From: Candidatus Fermentibacterota bacterium
GTDB taxonomy: Bacteria; JAFGKV01
Length of the DNA stretch: 18,534 nt
NCBI GenBank assembly: GCA_016928395.1
Contig: JAFGKV010000212.1
Span: forward strand, 1 to 18,534
Direction: 5' to 3'
Part shown: positions 10,099 to 17,126 of the stretch, in pieces
Layout: every line of letters starts with the position of its first letter
Position numbering within the stretch: the first letter of the stretch is position 1
Notes under the pieces: model-generated
Database searches by the model: none
Told to the model about the DNA's origin: nothing
Seen by the model: only the letters and a program-made list of their open reading frames with translations
Program-made: the position numbers and the translations under genes

Positions 10099-11456
10099 GG
10101 CAATGCCCCTCCTCCTACAAGCATGCGTTCTATCGTTTCGATTATCGACATAAGCTCTCCCCCGGCCGATCCCTCGGCAATGATGCGAACCACCGGCTCG
10201 GTGTTGGAGCGTCGAACATGCACCCACCGAGCAGGCCAATTGAGCCGGACACCATCCTGCGTGTCCACAGTGAAATCGCGAAACTCCCGTTCGAGCCTCC
10301 CAGGGAACGTGTCCCAGGTTTCGGGTGCGACTCGGACCTTCCGCTTGATCATGACGTATCGCGGGATTTGGTTCCAGAGGCCAGCCAAGGTCTGGCCGCG
10401 TTGGGCGAGATGGCTCAAAAGCACCGCGAGCCCGGCTGCGGCATCCCGGCCGTAGTGAACTCCGGGGATGATTACGCCCCCATTGCCTTCTCCCCCCAGA
10501 GTCGCCCCAAAGGCCTTCATGGCAGATACGACATGGGCCTCACCAACCGGCGTGCGAATGACCGGGACGCCGAAACGGCCCGCAACATCCTCCACCATCC
10601 GGCTCGTCGACAAGTTGGTGACCACTGGAGCGTCGTTCGGCCGAAGCAGGGCCGCGGCAACGCACGCCAGCGTGGCCTCCTCGGGAAGCAGCCCGTCAGT
10701 GGTGCACAAAGCGAGCCGGTCGCCATCGGGATCAATGGCGGCGCCGAGATCAGCCTGGTCTTCGCGGACCGCCTCGCGCAGCGCGCCGAGGTGCTCGGGC
10801 GATGGCTCCGGTGTATGGCAAAAGCGCCCTGTGGGTTCTTCGCCCAACACGTGGATCTCCAGATCCATAAGGCTTGCCATGGCACGGATCAAGGGGCCCG
10901 AGGCGCCGTGATTGCAGTCAACCACGAGGCGGAAGCCTCGCCGCCGAATGGCCGAGACGTCTACCAGCGGAGAATTGACGATTCGACGGATCTGCAGGAC
11001 GGTGATATCGGGGGCATCCGCCGGCGCCGGCCACCCATCCCAACCTCGCAGCACCATGCCACCAGCACGCGCCCGGGCAAACACCCCGTCCGCCTCCTCC
11101 GCGGTAATGAACGCCCCGTCCCCTCCGATGAACTTCAGCCCGTTCCAGGGTGCGGGGTTGTGGCTGGCGGTAATCATGATGCCACCAGCGAGGCCGAGAT
11201 CTTCCACCCCGATCTGTGCACCCGGGGTCGTACAGATGCCCGCCACCACGGGCGCGCATCCGACGGACGCCAGGCCGGCGCACACGGCCTGAGCAATCGC
11301 CGCTCCTGACGGACGCGAGTCCCGCGCCACCAGAATGCTCCCCCCCCGTTCATGACCGAAGGATGAGGCGAGACGACACGCCACTTCGGGAGTCAAGGTC
11401 TCACCCACGATTCCGCGAGCGCCGCTGACTCCCATGATCATGCCGCTGAAATCCAT
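10083..11456 (-). CDS. glmM: Phosphoglucosamine mutase-type phosphohexomutase
   Basis: This 457-residue alpha-D-phosphohexomutase has the phosphoserine loop TASHNP (96-101, Ser98), the metal loop DPDGDR (242-247), the sugar-binding loop GEGNGG (322-327) and the phosphate-binding RRSNTEP (415-421). It interconverts hexose 6- and 1-phosphates. The overlapping glmS downstream makes glucosamine-6-P to glucosamine-1-P the likely reaction. However, the sugar loop is GEGNGG rather than the GEMSGH of Escherichia coli GlmM. In that it resembles archaeal-type and PMM/PGM-like enzymes, so mannose or glucose phosphate remains possible. I start at ATG 11456; GGAA lies 11 bases upstream, a weak site. A later ATG at 11441 is possible. 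A hairpin sits about 23 bases upstream, in the leader or add-glmM spacer. Confidence 0.9.
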
Positions 11457-11478
11457 TGGTATCAGTTCCAATCGTCGT

Positions 11479-11497
11479 TGCCTGCGGTGCGCAGGCA
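11479..11497 (-). other. Hairpin in the glmM leader / add-glmM spacer
   Basis: TGCCTGC (11479-11485) and GCAGGCA (11491-11497) pair perfectly. A further G-C closes a GTG loop, giving an 8-bp stem. On the minus strand it lies about 95 bases after the add stop and 23 bases before the glmM start, with no T-tract. It could be a weak terminator, a leader structure or an RNA-stability element; the sequence does not decide. The rest of the 136-base spacer shows nothing clear. Confidence 0.45.
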
Positions 11498-11592
11498 GGT
11501 CAACTGCCCACCCGTCGACCCACGAGACCCCCACAACAGAAAACGCAGGGAGACTCCTGCAGGCGGGATGCGAAGCCGGCGTTCATCACCGG

Positions 11593-12702
11593 TCAGTAGT
11601 CGGTTCCCATCGGACTCAGGCGCCCCTCCAGCGAGGTCCTGCGGAGCCGTGCATAGCCGGGCTTGATAACCTCGTAGATGATTCGAAGGCGATCCTCATG
11701 GTGAATGAAGGCGCTCTTCATGGCATTGATGGTCAACTTTTCGAAATCGTTGAATCCCATGCCGAACTCGCGATGGGCCAGTTCCAGCTCGTCGGTGAGC
11801 GTCGTGCCACTCATGAGTCGATTGTCGGTATTGAGGGTGACGCGGAAACCGTACACATAGAACAGCCGAAAAGGATGGGCCTGGATGCTGCGGACTGCGC
11901 CGGTGTGAAGATTGCTGGAGATGCAAATCTCCAGGGGAATACGTTTGTCCAGCACGTACTGCGCCAGCCTGCCAACCTGGGTGACCCGGCCCTCCTCCAC
12001 CATCATGTCTTCGATCAGACGGACACCGTGCCCGATGCGATGGGCACCGCAGAGCTGGATGGCCTGCCAGATAGAATCCTTGCCGAACCCCTCACCGGCG
12101 TGAATCGTACTGTTGAAGTTCTCCTGCTGGATGAGGTGAAACGCCTCGACATGACGTTTGGCGGGGTACCCGCCCTCCTCGCCCGCCAGGTCAAACCCTA
12201 CAACGCCCTGGTCGCGAAAGGCCACGGCCAGCTGCGCAATCCGCAGGGAGTCCTTCATGTGACGCAACGAACAGATGATGAGCCCGAAGTCCACGCCAAA
12301 ATCCCGCGATCCTGCGTTCAGTCCGTCGAGAACGGCGCGGACCACTTCCTCCATGGAAAGGCCGCCGTTCATATGGAATACCGGGGCAAAACGCGTCTCC
12401 ACGTAGACGACGTTCTCCGCCTTCATATCTTCGATCATCTCATAGGCAACCCTAGAGAGATTCTCCTTTGTCTGCATGAGCGCGCAGGTATGGGCGAACC
12501 CCTCCAGGTAGACGGGAAGGCTCTTCTGGTTGGCGCCCCGGTGAAACCAGACGGCAAGCTCCGAAGGGTCATCGGTGGGGAGGCGGTCGTAGCCAACAGC
12601 CTTGGCCAGCTCGACAATGGTGGAAGGCCGTAAGCCGCCATCGAGATGATCGTGGAGAAGTACTTTGGGGAACTCGCGAAAGGGAAGGGATTCGGCAGTC
12701 AA
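11593..12702 (-). CDS. add: Adenosine deaminase
   Basis: This 369-residue enzyme of the ADA/AMP-deaminase family hydrolyses adenosine or deoxyadenosine to inosine in purine salvage. The zinc ligands are the HDH pair His17/His19, His201 in HAGEG (201-205) and Asp293 in NTDNR. His225 in HRIGHGVRL is the catalytic histidine and Glu204 the proton donor. The SSNLHTG strand is present. The usual second Asp of the DD pair is Asn294 (TDN rather than TDD), a variant I recall from other bacterial ADAs, so it need not mean loss of activity. I chose the TTG at 12702 because GGGAGGT lies 4 bases upstream. A TTG at 12750 gives 16 more residues but no better site. The gene is divergent from the diguanylate cyclase. 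Confidence 0.94.
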   Translation of the reverse strand: MTAESLPFREFPKVLLHDHLDGGLRPSTIVELAKAVGYDRLPTDDPSELAVWFHRGANQKSLPVYLEGFAHTCALMQTKENLSRVAYEMIEDMKAENVVYVETRFAPVFHMNGGLSMEEVVRAVLDGLNAGSRDFGVDFGLIICSLRHMKDSLRIAQLAVAFRDQGVVGFDLAGEEGGYPAKRHVEAFHLIQQENFNSTIHAGEGFGKDSIWQAIQLCGAHRIGHGVRLIEDMMVEEGRVTQVGRLAQYVLDKRIPLEICISSNLHTGAVRSIQAHPFRLFYVYGFRVTLNTDNRLMSGTTLTDELELAHREFGMGFNDFEKLTINAMKSAFIHHEDRLRIIYEVIKPGYARLRRTSLEGRLSPMGTDY

Positions 12703-12712
12703 TGGACCTCCC
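12703..12712 (-). promoter_or_regulatory. Ribosome binding site deciding the add TTG start
   Basis: On the minus strand GGGAGGT (12712-12706) is followed by CCA and TTG at 12702. The resulting protein begins about 16 residues before the HDH zinc motif, as usual for the family. This favours TTG 12702 over TTG 12750. Confidence 0.65.
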
Positions 12713-12743
12713 GATAACTGGGTATCGTCGTGGGTTGGCTGAC

Positions 12744-12772
12744 GAAACAATGCGCAGTTCGCGCCATGTCAA
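12744..12772 (-). promoter_or_regulatory. Possible sigma-70-like promoter of add
   Basis: A perfect TTGACA (12772-12767, minus strand) lies 65 bases before the add start. At 17-base spacing the -10 hexamer would be TGTTTC, a poor match. The -35 and its position are suggestive; the -10 is not. Confidence 0.22.
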
Positions 12773-12861
12773 CCGAAGGCCCTTAACTGCGTTGCTCAAG
12801 AAGCGCGGTGGGGGAGCTTCACTGGAGGTATCGTGCGGGCGGTTCCTGCCCTGACCATCAC

Positions 12862-12881
12862 CGACACGCGACGACACGCGA
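12862..12881. repeat. Perfect tandem 10-bp repeat (CGACACGCGA x2)
   Basis: CGACACGCGA occurs twice without a gap and is followed by a third partial CGA. A 10-base period places both copies on the same face of the helix, as seen in some operators. It lies 160 bases upstream of add and about 500 bases upstream of the diguanylate cyclase. Regulatory function is speculation. Confidence 0.7.
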
Positions 12882-13377
12882 CGATCGTTGTTCGGATGGT
12901 GCGCGGGTGCCCTCGAACCCTCTTCGGAGACTGGCGACCGAAAGGCCTCCAGAGGTGTCGACCCTGACCTGCGATCGTGTTTGCGTCGCACTAGGTCATG
13001 CCATACATTGAAATATCGAATCGGAGGTGCTGGCTGCGATGCGAGTGCCGGGGTACCGTGTCACTCTCGAGCGCCCATGCACATGGATCGTGGAAGATGC
13101 CGCGGCCATCGGCGCCTTGGTGGTCTGCGGCACGGGAGGTGTGAGATCCAGGAGCTGTCAAGTACAGCGTCTCTCGGCCACCATCGTAGTGGCTTCGCTG
13201 TCATGCTCTCCCGCAGTCAAAGACGAGGCAGTAGGCACATGACGGCAGCGTTCAACACGCCTAGCATTTCGGTCTTGGTTGCGGGCACTGCGGATGCAAG
13301 GCGCCGCACGATGCCGAATGCTCGTTCGTGCAGTCTTCGGCCCAGCGAGATGTGCACTCGACAGAAGAGGTGAACCC

Positions 13378-14814
13378 ATGAAGAGCCGTTTCCCCATACA
13401 GTCGAAACTTTTTCTCAGTCACTTCATCGCGGTGGTGCTGGTGTCGGGAAGTGTGGGCTCCTACTTCTACTTCAGCGCCGTGGGGAGTCTTCTTCAGAAT
13501 CTTCAGCTTCGGCTTCAGAACACCGCCGCACTGGTGAGTCAAGTCGTCGATGCCCCAACGATACGGGATATCCGAACGGAAGCGGACATTGCTCGTCCGG
13601 AGTACGACGAGGCCTTGCTCAAGCTGAGGGATCTGAGGGAGACCAATCCCGACATCGCATTTCTTTACATCATGCGCCTTGAGAACGAGCGGATCTACTT
13701 TGTTGTCGATTCCGATGAGTCCGCGGAGCAGGCTCCCCCGGGTCGCGAGTATACCACCGTGATCCCATCTTTGCGCGCGGGCTTTAGCGGTGCCTCGGTT
13801 GATCGGCGGATCTGGACGGACGAATGGGGATCGTTCATGTCGGGGTATGCGCCTCTGAAGAACGGGCTGGGTGAGTTCCTGGTTGGAGTTGACATGCGGG
13901 CCGATGAAGTGGAGGAGAAGCTCGGTACGATCAGAGTGGCCGGGCTCATCTCCCTCTCCTGTTCTCTCATTCTCGCGTTTCTGTTCAGCCGGCTCCTCTC
14001 CAGCCAGTTCACGCGACCCGTCGGCATTCTCATCTCCCGATGCAACGCTGTGGCGGAGGGGCATCTGGAGGGAGAGGTTGACATTCACACCAACGATGAA
14101 CTCGATCACCTGGTGCAGGCGTTCAATACCATGTCCACCCGGCTGAAGCACAGCACAGAGGAACACCGTAAGGCATCCCATGCGCTGAAGAAGGCCAAGG
14201 AGGAGCTGGAATCACGGGTCACTGAACGGACGAAAGACCTCACCGAGGCCAACGAGAGGCTTGTCTACGAGATCCAGGAGCGAAAGCGCGCTGAAGAGGC
14301 GTTGGCCCTGGCCGCGCGGACGGATCCGCTGACCAATGTGCTCAACCGGCGGGCCATCGCGGAACATCTTCAGTACCAGCTCACCCGTACGGAGCGCAGC
14401 GGCGAGAGTTTTGCGTTGATTGTCGGCGATCTAGATTTTTTCAAGCGTGTGAACGACTCCTATGGGCATCCGGTGGGTGACGAGGTGCTCAAGGCGGTGG
14501 CCGAACGACTCAGGTCGGGCGTGAGGCGCCAGGATCTGGTGGCCCGTTGGGGAGGCGACGAGTTTCTTCTCCTTCTGCCGGAAACCAATCTGGAGGGTGC
14601 CAGGGTCGTGGCCGAGAAGCTACGAGAGCTGATCACCAAGGAGTCCTATCCCGGGGTAAAGAGAGATCCGCCGATCACCATGAGTTTCGGTGTGAGCGCA
14701 CACGTTGAGGGTCAAACTCCCGACGAATGCGTGAGACTGGCCGACGTCGCTCTGTACCGTGCCAAGGGTTTGGGGCGAAACCGCGTGGAGATCGGCGAGC
14801 CCCGTACCCGCTAG
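13378..14814 (+). CDS. Membrane diguanylate cyclase (sensor-HAMP-GGDEF)
   Basis: This 478-residue protein would make cyclic di-GMP from two GTP. TM1 spans about 11-32. It is followed by a periplasmic sensor region (33-185) with Cache-like features (DIAFLYIMRLENERIYFVVD, 92-111), then TM2 (186-207), HAMP (208-262) and a charged coiled coil (256-312). The GGDEF domain (313-474) contains the intact active-site motif GGDEF (392-396) and DLDFFKRVNDSYGH (351-364). RRQD (383-386), five residues before GGDEF, is the allosteric product-inhibition I-site (RxxD). No EAL or HD-GYP domain is present. I start at ATG 13378, with GAGGTG and a 5-base spacer; the 33 upstream open codons are not needed. The signal sensed is unknown. 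The nearby envelope genes fit c-di-GMP control of surface polymers, but that link is inference. Confidence 0.94.
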   Translation: MKSRFPIQSKLFLSHFIAVVLVSGSVGSYFYFSAVGSLLQNLQLRLQNTAALVSQVVDAPTIRDIRTEADIARPEYDEALLKLRDLRETNPDIAFLYIMRLENERIYFVVDSDESAEQAPPGREYTTVIPSLRAGFSGASVDRRIWTDEWGSFMSGYAPLKNGLGEFLVGVDMRADEVEEKLGTIRVAGLISLSCSLILAFLFSRLLSSQFTRPVGILISRCNAVAEGHLEGEVDIHTNDELDHLVQAFNTMSTRLKHSTEEHRKASHALKKAKEELESRVTERTKDLTEANERLVYEIQERKRAEEALALAARTDPLTNVLNRRAIAEHLQYQLTRTERSGESFALIVGDLDFFKRVNDSYGHPVGDEVLKAVAERLRSGVRRQDLVARWGGDEFLLLLPETNLEGARVVAEKLRELITKESYPGVKRDPPITMSFGVSAHVEGQTPDECVRLADVALYRAKGLGRNRVEIGEPRTR

Positions 14815-14957
14815 GAAGTGAACGCCGGATAGACGGATGATTCGATGATTGAAAAGATGGTGGGTTCATCGAACGTCCAACATCGAGCGGAGATTTGCAT
14901 CTGTGAGACAACATGGAAGGCTCGCACGTGTACTCCGACTCGAATGCCCGGCTCGTC

Positions 14958-14999
14958 GACTACGATTACGATTGCGACAACGACAACGATAGCGATACT
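14958..14999. repeat. GAY-NNC hexamer run (7 units)
   Basis: Seven hexamers each start with GAC or GAT followed by a second triplet: TAC, TAC, TGC, AAC, AAC, AGC, ACT. The period is six bases. Read in the plus frame this gives Asp alternating with Tyr, Tyr, Cys, Asn, Asn, Ser and Thr. The third-position variation is not obviously codon-selected, so I regard it as a DNA-level simple repeat. Confidence 0.75.
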
Positions 15000-15019
15000 G
15001 GCCCCGAACACGAGGCAGT

Positions 15020-15047
15020 AGTCAGCAGTAGGCAGTCAGCAGTAGGC
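15020..15047. repeat. Two perfect tandem 14-mers (AGTCAGCAGTAGGC)
   Basis: AGTCAGCAGTAGGC is repeated exactly at 15020-15033 and 15034-15047 and is followed by AGTC, the start of a third unit. A related GGCAGTA precedes the array. There is no spacer, so this is a minisatellite and not a CRISPR. Confidence 0.88.
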
Positions 15048-15090
15048 AGTCCGGGGGCTTGAACTGAGAACTGAAGACTGTGACAACCAA

Positions 15091-15121
15091 GGACTGCGTA
15101 GCGTAGCGGAGCACGCAGTCC
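15091..15121. repeat. Perfect 9-bp inverted repeat upstream of ettA
   Basis: GGACTGCGT (15091-15099) pairs with ACGCAGTCC (15113-15121). With a bulged A, two further G-C pairs can form inside. The loop carries GTAGCGGA. It lies 81 bases before the ettA start. No T-tract follows on the plus strand, so it may be a palindromic repeat unit or a leader structure rather than a terminator. Confidence 0.65.
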
Positions 15122-15201
15122 GGCCTGAATCCCGAAACCCCTCGCCCAGCGAGCCCCTGAACCCCGCTCGCAACGAGAGCCCAAGGAGGCGAAGCCGCAG
15201 C

Positions 15202-16887
15202 ATGAGTTCCGAGCCAAACAAGATCATCTACTCCATGGTCGGTGTGAGCAAGCACTTCGACAAGAAGCCGGTCCTGAAGGATATCTACCTCTCATACTTC
15301 TACGGTGCCAAGATCGGAGTCATCGGGCTGAATGGCTCTGGGAAGACATCCCTGCTCCGGATTCTCGCCGGAGTCGACACCTCATTCACCGGCCGAACCG
15401 TTCTTTCTCCGGGATACACGGTGGGGCACCTGGAGCAGGAACCGTTGCTTGACACGTCGAAGACGGTCGGGGAGATCGTGCGGGAGGGGGCGGCTGAGGC
15501 TTCGGAACTCCTGGAGGAATTCAACAGCATCAGCGGGCGGCTCGCGGAACCCGTGGATGACGACGAGATGACCACCTTGATCGAACGCCAGGGGATCGTG
15601 CAGGAACGGATCGACATGCTGGACGCGTGGGACTTGGACTCCCGGCTGGAGATGGCCATGGACGCCCTGCGATGCCCGCCGCAGGACACGCCGGTGTCGG
15701 TGATCTCCGGCGGTGAACGCCGCCGCGTCGCCTTGTGCCGTCTTCTCCTGCAGAAACCGGACATCCTGCTGCTCGATGAGCCGACCAATCACCTGGATGC
15801 CGAGACCGTTGCATGGCTCGAGCGACATCTCCGTCAGTATCCCGGCACCATCATCGCCGTAACCCATGACCGCTACTTCCTGGATAATGTCGCGGGATGG
15901 ATCCTGGAACTGGACCGGGGCCAGGGCATTCCATGGAAGGGAAACTACTCGTCGTGGCTGGAACAGAAGCGTACCCATCTACAGCAGGAGGAGAAACACG
16001 AGAGCGAACGGCAGCGAACCCTGCAGCGGGAGTTGGAGTGGATTCACATGTCCCCGAAGGGTCGCCACGCCAAGAGCAAGGCGCGTATCTCCTCGTATGA
16101 GAGCCTCCTTCGTCAGGAGTCGGAACAGCGCGCCAAGGACTTGGAGATCTTCATTCCACCCGGTCCCCGGCTGGGCGACCTCGTGATCAAGGCGGGCAAT
16201 GTCGCCAAGGCGTACGGCGAGAAGGTTCTGGTTGACGGCATGAGCTTCTCCCTGCCTCCCGGGGGCATCGTCGGCATTATCGGCCCGAACGGTGCGGGCA
16301 AGACGACGCTGTTCCGCATGATCGTGGGGCAGGAAAGACCTGATTCGGGCACGATTCGTGTCGGCGAGAGCGTGAAGCTGGCCTATGTCGATCAAAGTCG
16401 CGATGTCCTCGATCCGAACAAATCGGTCTGGGAGATGATCTCCGGGGGACAGGACATCATCCTACTCGGAACACGCGAGGTGAATTCGCGAGCCTACGTG
16501 GCCCGGTTCAATTTCACTGGAACCGACCAGCAGAAGAAGGTCGGCTCCCTCTCCGGCGGAGAGCGCAACAGAGTGCACCTGGCCAGGATGCTGACCCAGG
16601 GCGCCAATGTGCTCCTCTTGGACGAGCCGACCAATGATTTGGACGTCAACACTCTGCGGGCTCTCGAAGAGGCCTTGGAGAGCTTCGCCGGTTGCGCGGT
16701 CGTGATCAGCCACGACAGGTGGTTTCTCGACCGCATCGCCACCCACATCCTCGCCTTTGAAGGCGACAGCACCGTCAAATGGTACGAAGGCAACTGGTCT
16801 GAGTATGAAGCCGACCGCAAAGCACGGCTCGGCGCCACCGCAGACCAGCCGCACCGTATCAAGTACCGCCCGCTCACCCGGGCCTAA
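15202..16887 (+). CDS. ettA: Energy-dependent translational throttle protein (ABC-F ATPase)
   Basis: This 561-residue, soluble ABC-F protein has two ATPase domains. Walker A motifs are GLNGSGKTS (42-50) and GPNGAGKTT (361-369). Signatures are SGGERRR (169-175) and SGGERNR (451-457). Walker B/EPTN motifs are LLLDEPTNHLD (189-199) and LLLDEPTNDLD (471-481). The short arm insertion (about 95-140) and the basic linker with SPKGRHAKSKARI (284-296) are the EttA type, and the C-terminus HRIKYRPLTR matches EttA. EttA binds the ribosomal E site and gates the first elongation step according to the ATP/ADP ratio. The length is close to the 555 residues of the E. coli protein. ATG 15202 follows AAGGAGG at a rather long 12-base spacer. 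No transmembrane segments are present, and the gene stands alone between repeat-rich spacers. Confidence 0.97.
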   Translation: MSSEPNKIIYSMVGVSKHFDKKPVLKDIYLSYFYGAKIGVIGLNGSGKTSLLRILAGVDTSFTGRTVLSPGYTVGHLEQEPLLDTSKTVGEIVREGAAEASELLEEFNSISGRLAEPVDDDEMTTLIERQGIVQERIDMLDAWDLDSRLEMAMDALRCPPQDTPVSVISGGERRRVALCRLLLQKPDILLLDEPTNHLDAETVAWLERHLRQYPGTIIAVTHDRYFLDNVAGWILELDRGQGIPWKGNYSSWLEQKRTHLQQEEKHESERQRTLQRELEWIHMSPKGRHAKSKARISSYESLLRQESEQRAKDLEIFIPPGPRLGDLVIKAGNVAKAYGEKVLVDGMSFSLPPGGIVGIIGPNGAGKTTLFRMIVGQERPDSGTIRVGESVKLAYVDQSRDVLDPNKSVWEMISGGQDIILLGTREVNSRAYVARFNFTGTDQQKKVGSLSGGERNRVHLARMLTQGANVLLLDEPTNDLDVNTLRALEEALESFAGCAVVISHDRWFLDRIATHILAFEGDSTVKWYEGNWSEYEADRKARLGATADQPHRIKYRPLTRA

Positions 16888-16895
16888 AGGAACGG

Positions 16896-16920
16896 TGGAA
16901 TGGATGGATGGATGAATGGA
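16896..16920. repeat. TGGA tetranucleotide run
   Basis: TGGA units at 16896-16899, 16901-16904, 16905-16908, 16909-16912 and 16917-16920 are interrupted by one A and one TGAA. It starts nine bases after the ettA stop codon. It is a simple repeat with no evident function. Confidence 0.8.
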
Positions 16921-16945
16921 CGGCTCCCTTCGCGAGCAGGCTCGG

Positions 16946-16966
16946 GGGTTCAGGGTTCGGGGTTCA
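16946..16966. repeat. Tandem heptamer repeat (GGGTTCA, 3 copies)
   Basis: GGGTTCA, GGGTTCG and GGGTTCA are contiguous. This is the reverse complement of the 80-107 array and includes the same internal variant. The two arrays lie about 16.8 kb apart in opposite orientation, each just downstream of a gene's 3' end. Confidence 0.85.
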
Positions 16967-16999
16967 GTCGATCATCGGATGAGCGTCGACTGCCGCTCC

Positions 17000-17016
17000 T
17001 CCCTTTCGCAAAGGGA
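17000..17016 (+). terminator. Hairpin after ettA, possible terminator
   Basis: TCCCTTT (17000-17006), loop CGC and AAAGGGA (17010-17016) form a perfect 7-bp stem followed by TTTCCCCTT. The short T-run gives a weak intrinsic-terminator look about 113 bases after the ettA stop. A similar CCTTTGCAAAGG palindrome is, as I recall, a common intergenic repeat in several uncultured bacterial groups, so it may be a dispersed repeat instead. Confidence 0.4.
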
Positions 17017-17126
17017 TTTCCCCTTGAATGGATGGGACGGTGGAATGATGGGGATAGGGGGATGATGCGAGCGATTTGCGCACTAGTAGTGCCGGTGAAG
17101 ATGCCCAACGCTCCCGCTGAGGCGTC

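Larger units (their letters stand above)
12713..13377. other. Long divergent gene-poor region between add and the diguanylate cyclase
   Basis: This 665-base stretch lies between two divergent genes and has no gene I can support. It holds a possible add promoter (12744-12772) and a perfect 10-bp tandem repeat (12862-12881). A weak plus-strand promoter-like pair follows, TTGCGT (12981-12986) and TACATT (13004-13009) with 17-base spacing. A 67-codon plus-strand frame (13039-13242) has GGAGG 11 bases before its ATG but no recognisable product. A 161-codon plus frame (12888-13373) looks like chance in high-GC DNA. The length is unusual for this compact window, so an undetected small RNA, small protein or operator is possible. 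Confidence 0.5.
14815..15201. other. Repeat-packed spacer between the diguanylate cyclase and ettA
   Basis: This 387-base spacer holds no supported gene. It is a mosaic of short repeats. In order these are GATGATTC/GATGATTG (14836-14851), a GAY-NNC hexamer run (14958-14999), two perfect 14-mers (15020-15047), GAACTGA twice (15061-15074) and a 9-bp hairpin (15091-15121). Degenerate CTGAAYCCC words follow (about 15125-15165). A 49-codon plus frame (14913-15062) spans the hexamer and 14-mer runs, encoding alternating Asp-Tyr and Asp-Asn. Its start lacks a good ribosome site, so I treat it as a by-product of the repeats. Confidence 0.7.
16888..17126. other. Repeat-rich spacer after ettA
   Basis: This 239-base spacer contains no gene. 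It carries a TGGA run (16896-16920), a heptamer array (16946-16966), a 7-bp hairpin (17000-17016) and a second G-rich TGGAATGATGG stretch (about 17028-17063). ACGGTGGAATG occurs exactly twice, at 16892-16902 and 17037-17047, bracketing most of the spacer. Confidence 0.65.

Noticed and set aside
11434-12633. A 399-codon plus-strand open frame opposite add
   Set aside because: It is antisense to a gene with all adenosine deaminase motifs; long antisense frames are common in high-GC DNA.
12888-13373. A 161-codon plus-strand frame in the divergent region
   Set aside because: There is no ribosome site and no recognisable motif, and the composition is typical of non-coding high-GC DNA.
13261-14181. 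A 306-codon minus-strand frame opposite the diguanylate cyclase
   Set aside because: It is a shadow of a well-supported gene and matches no known family.
15014-15054. CRISPR array at the 14-mer repeats
   Set aside because: The units are directly adjacent with no spacers, and no cas genes are present.
16940-16975. tRNA T-arm-like GGTTC words
   Set aside because: They come from the heptamer repeat; no acceptor stem, D-arm or anticodon arm can be drawn around them.
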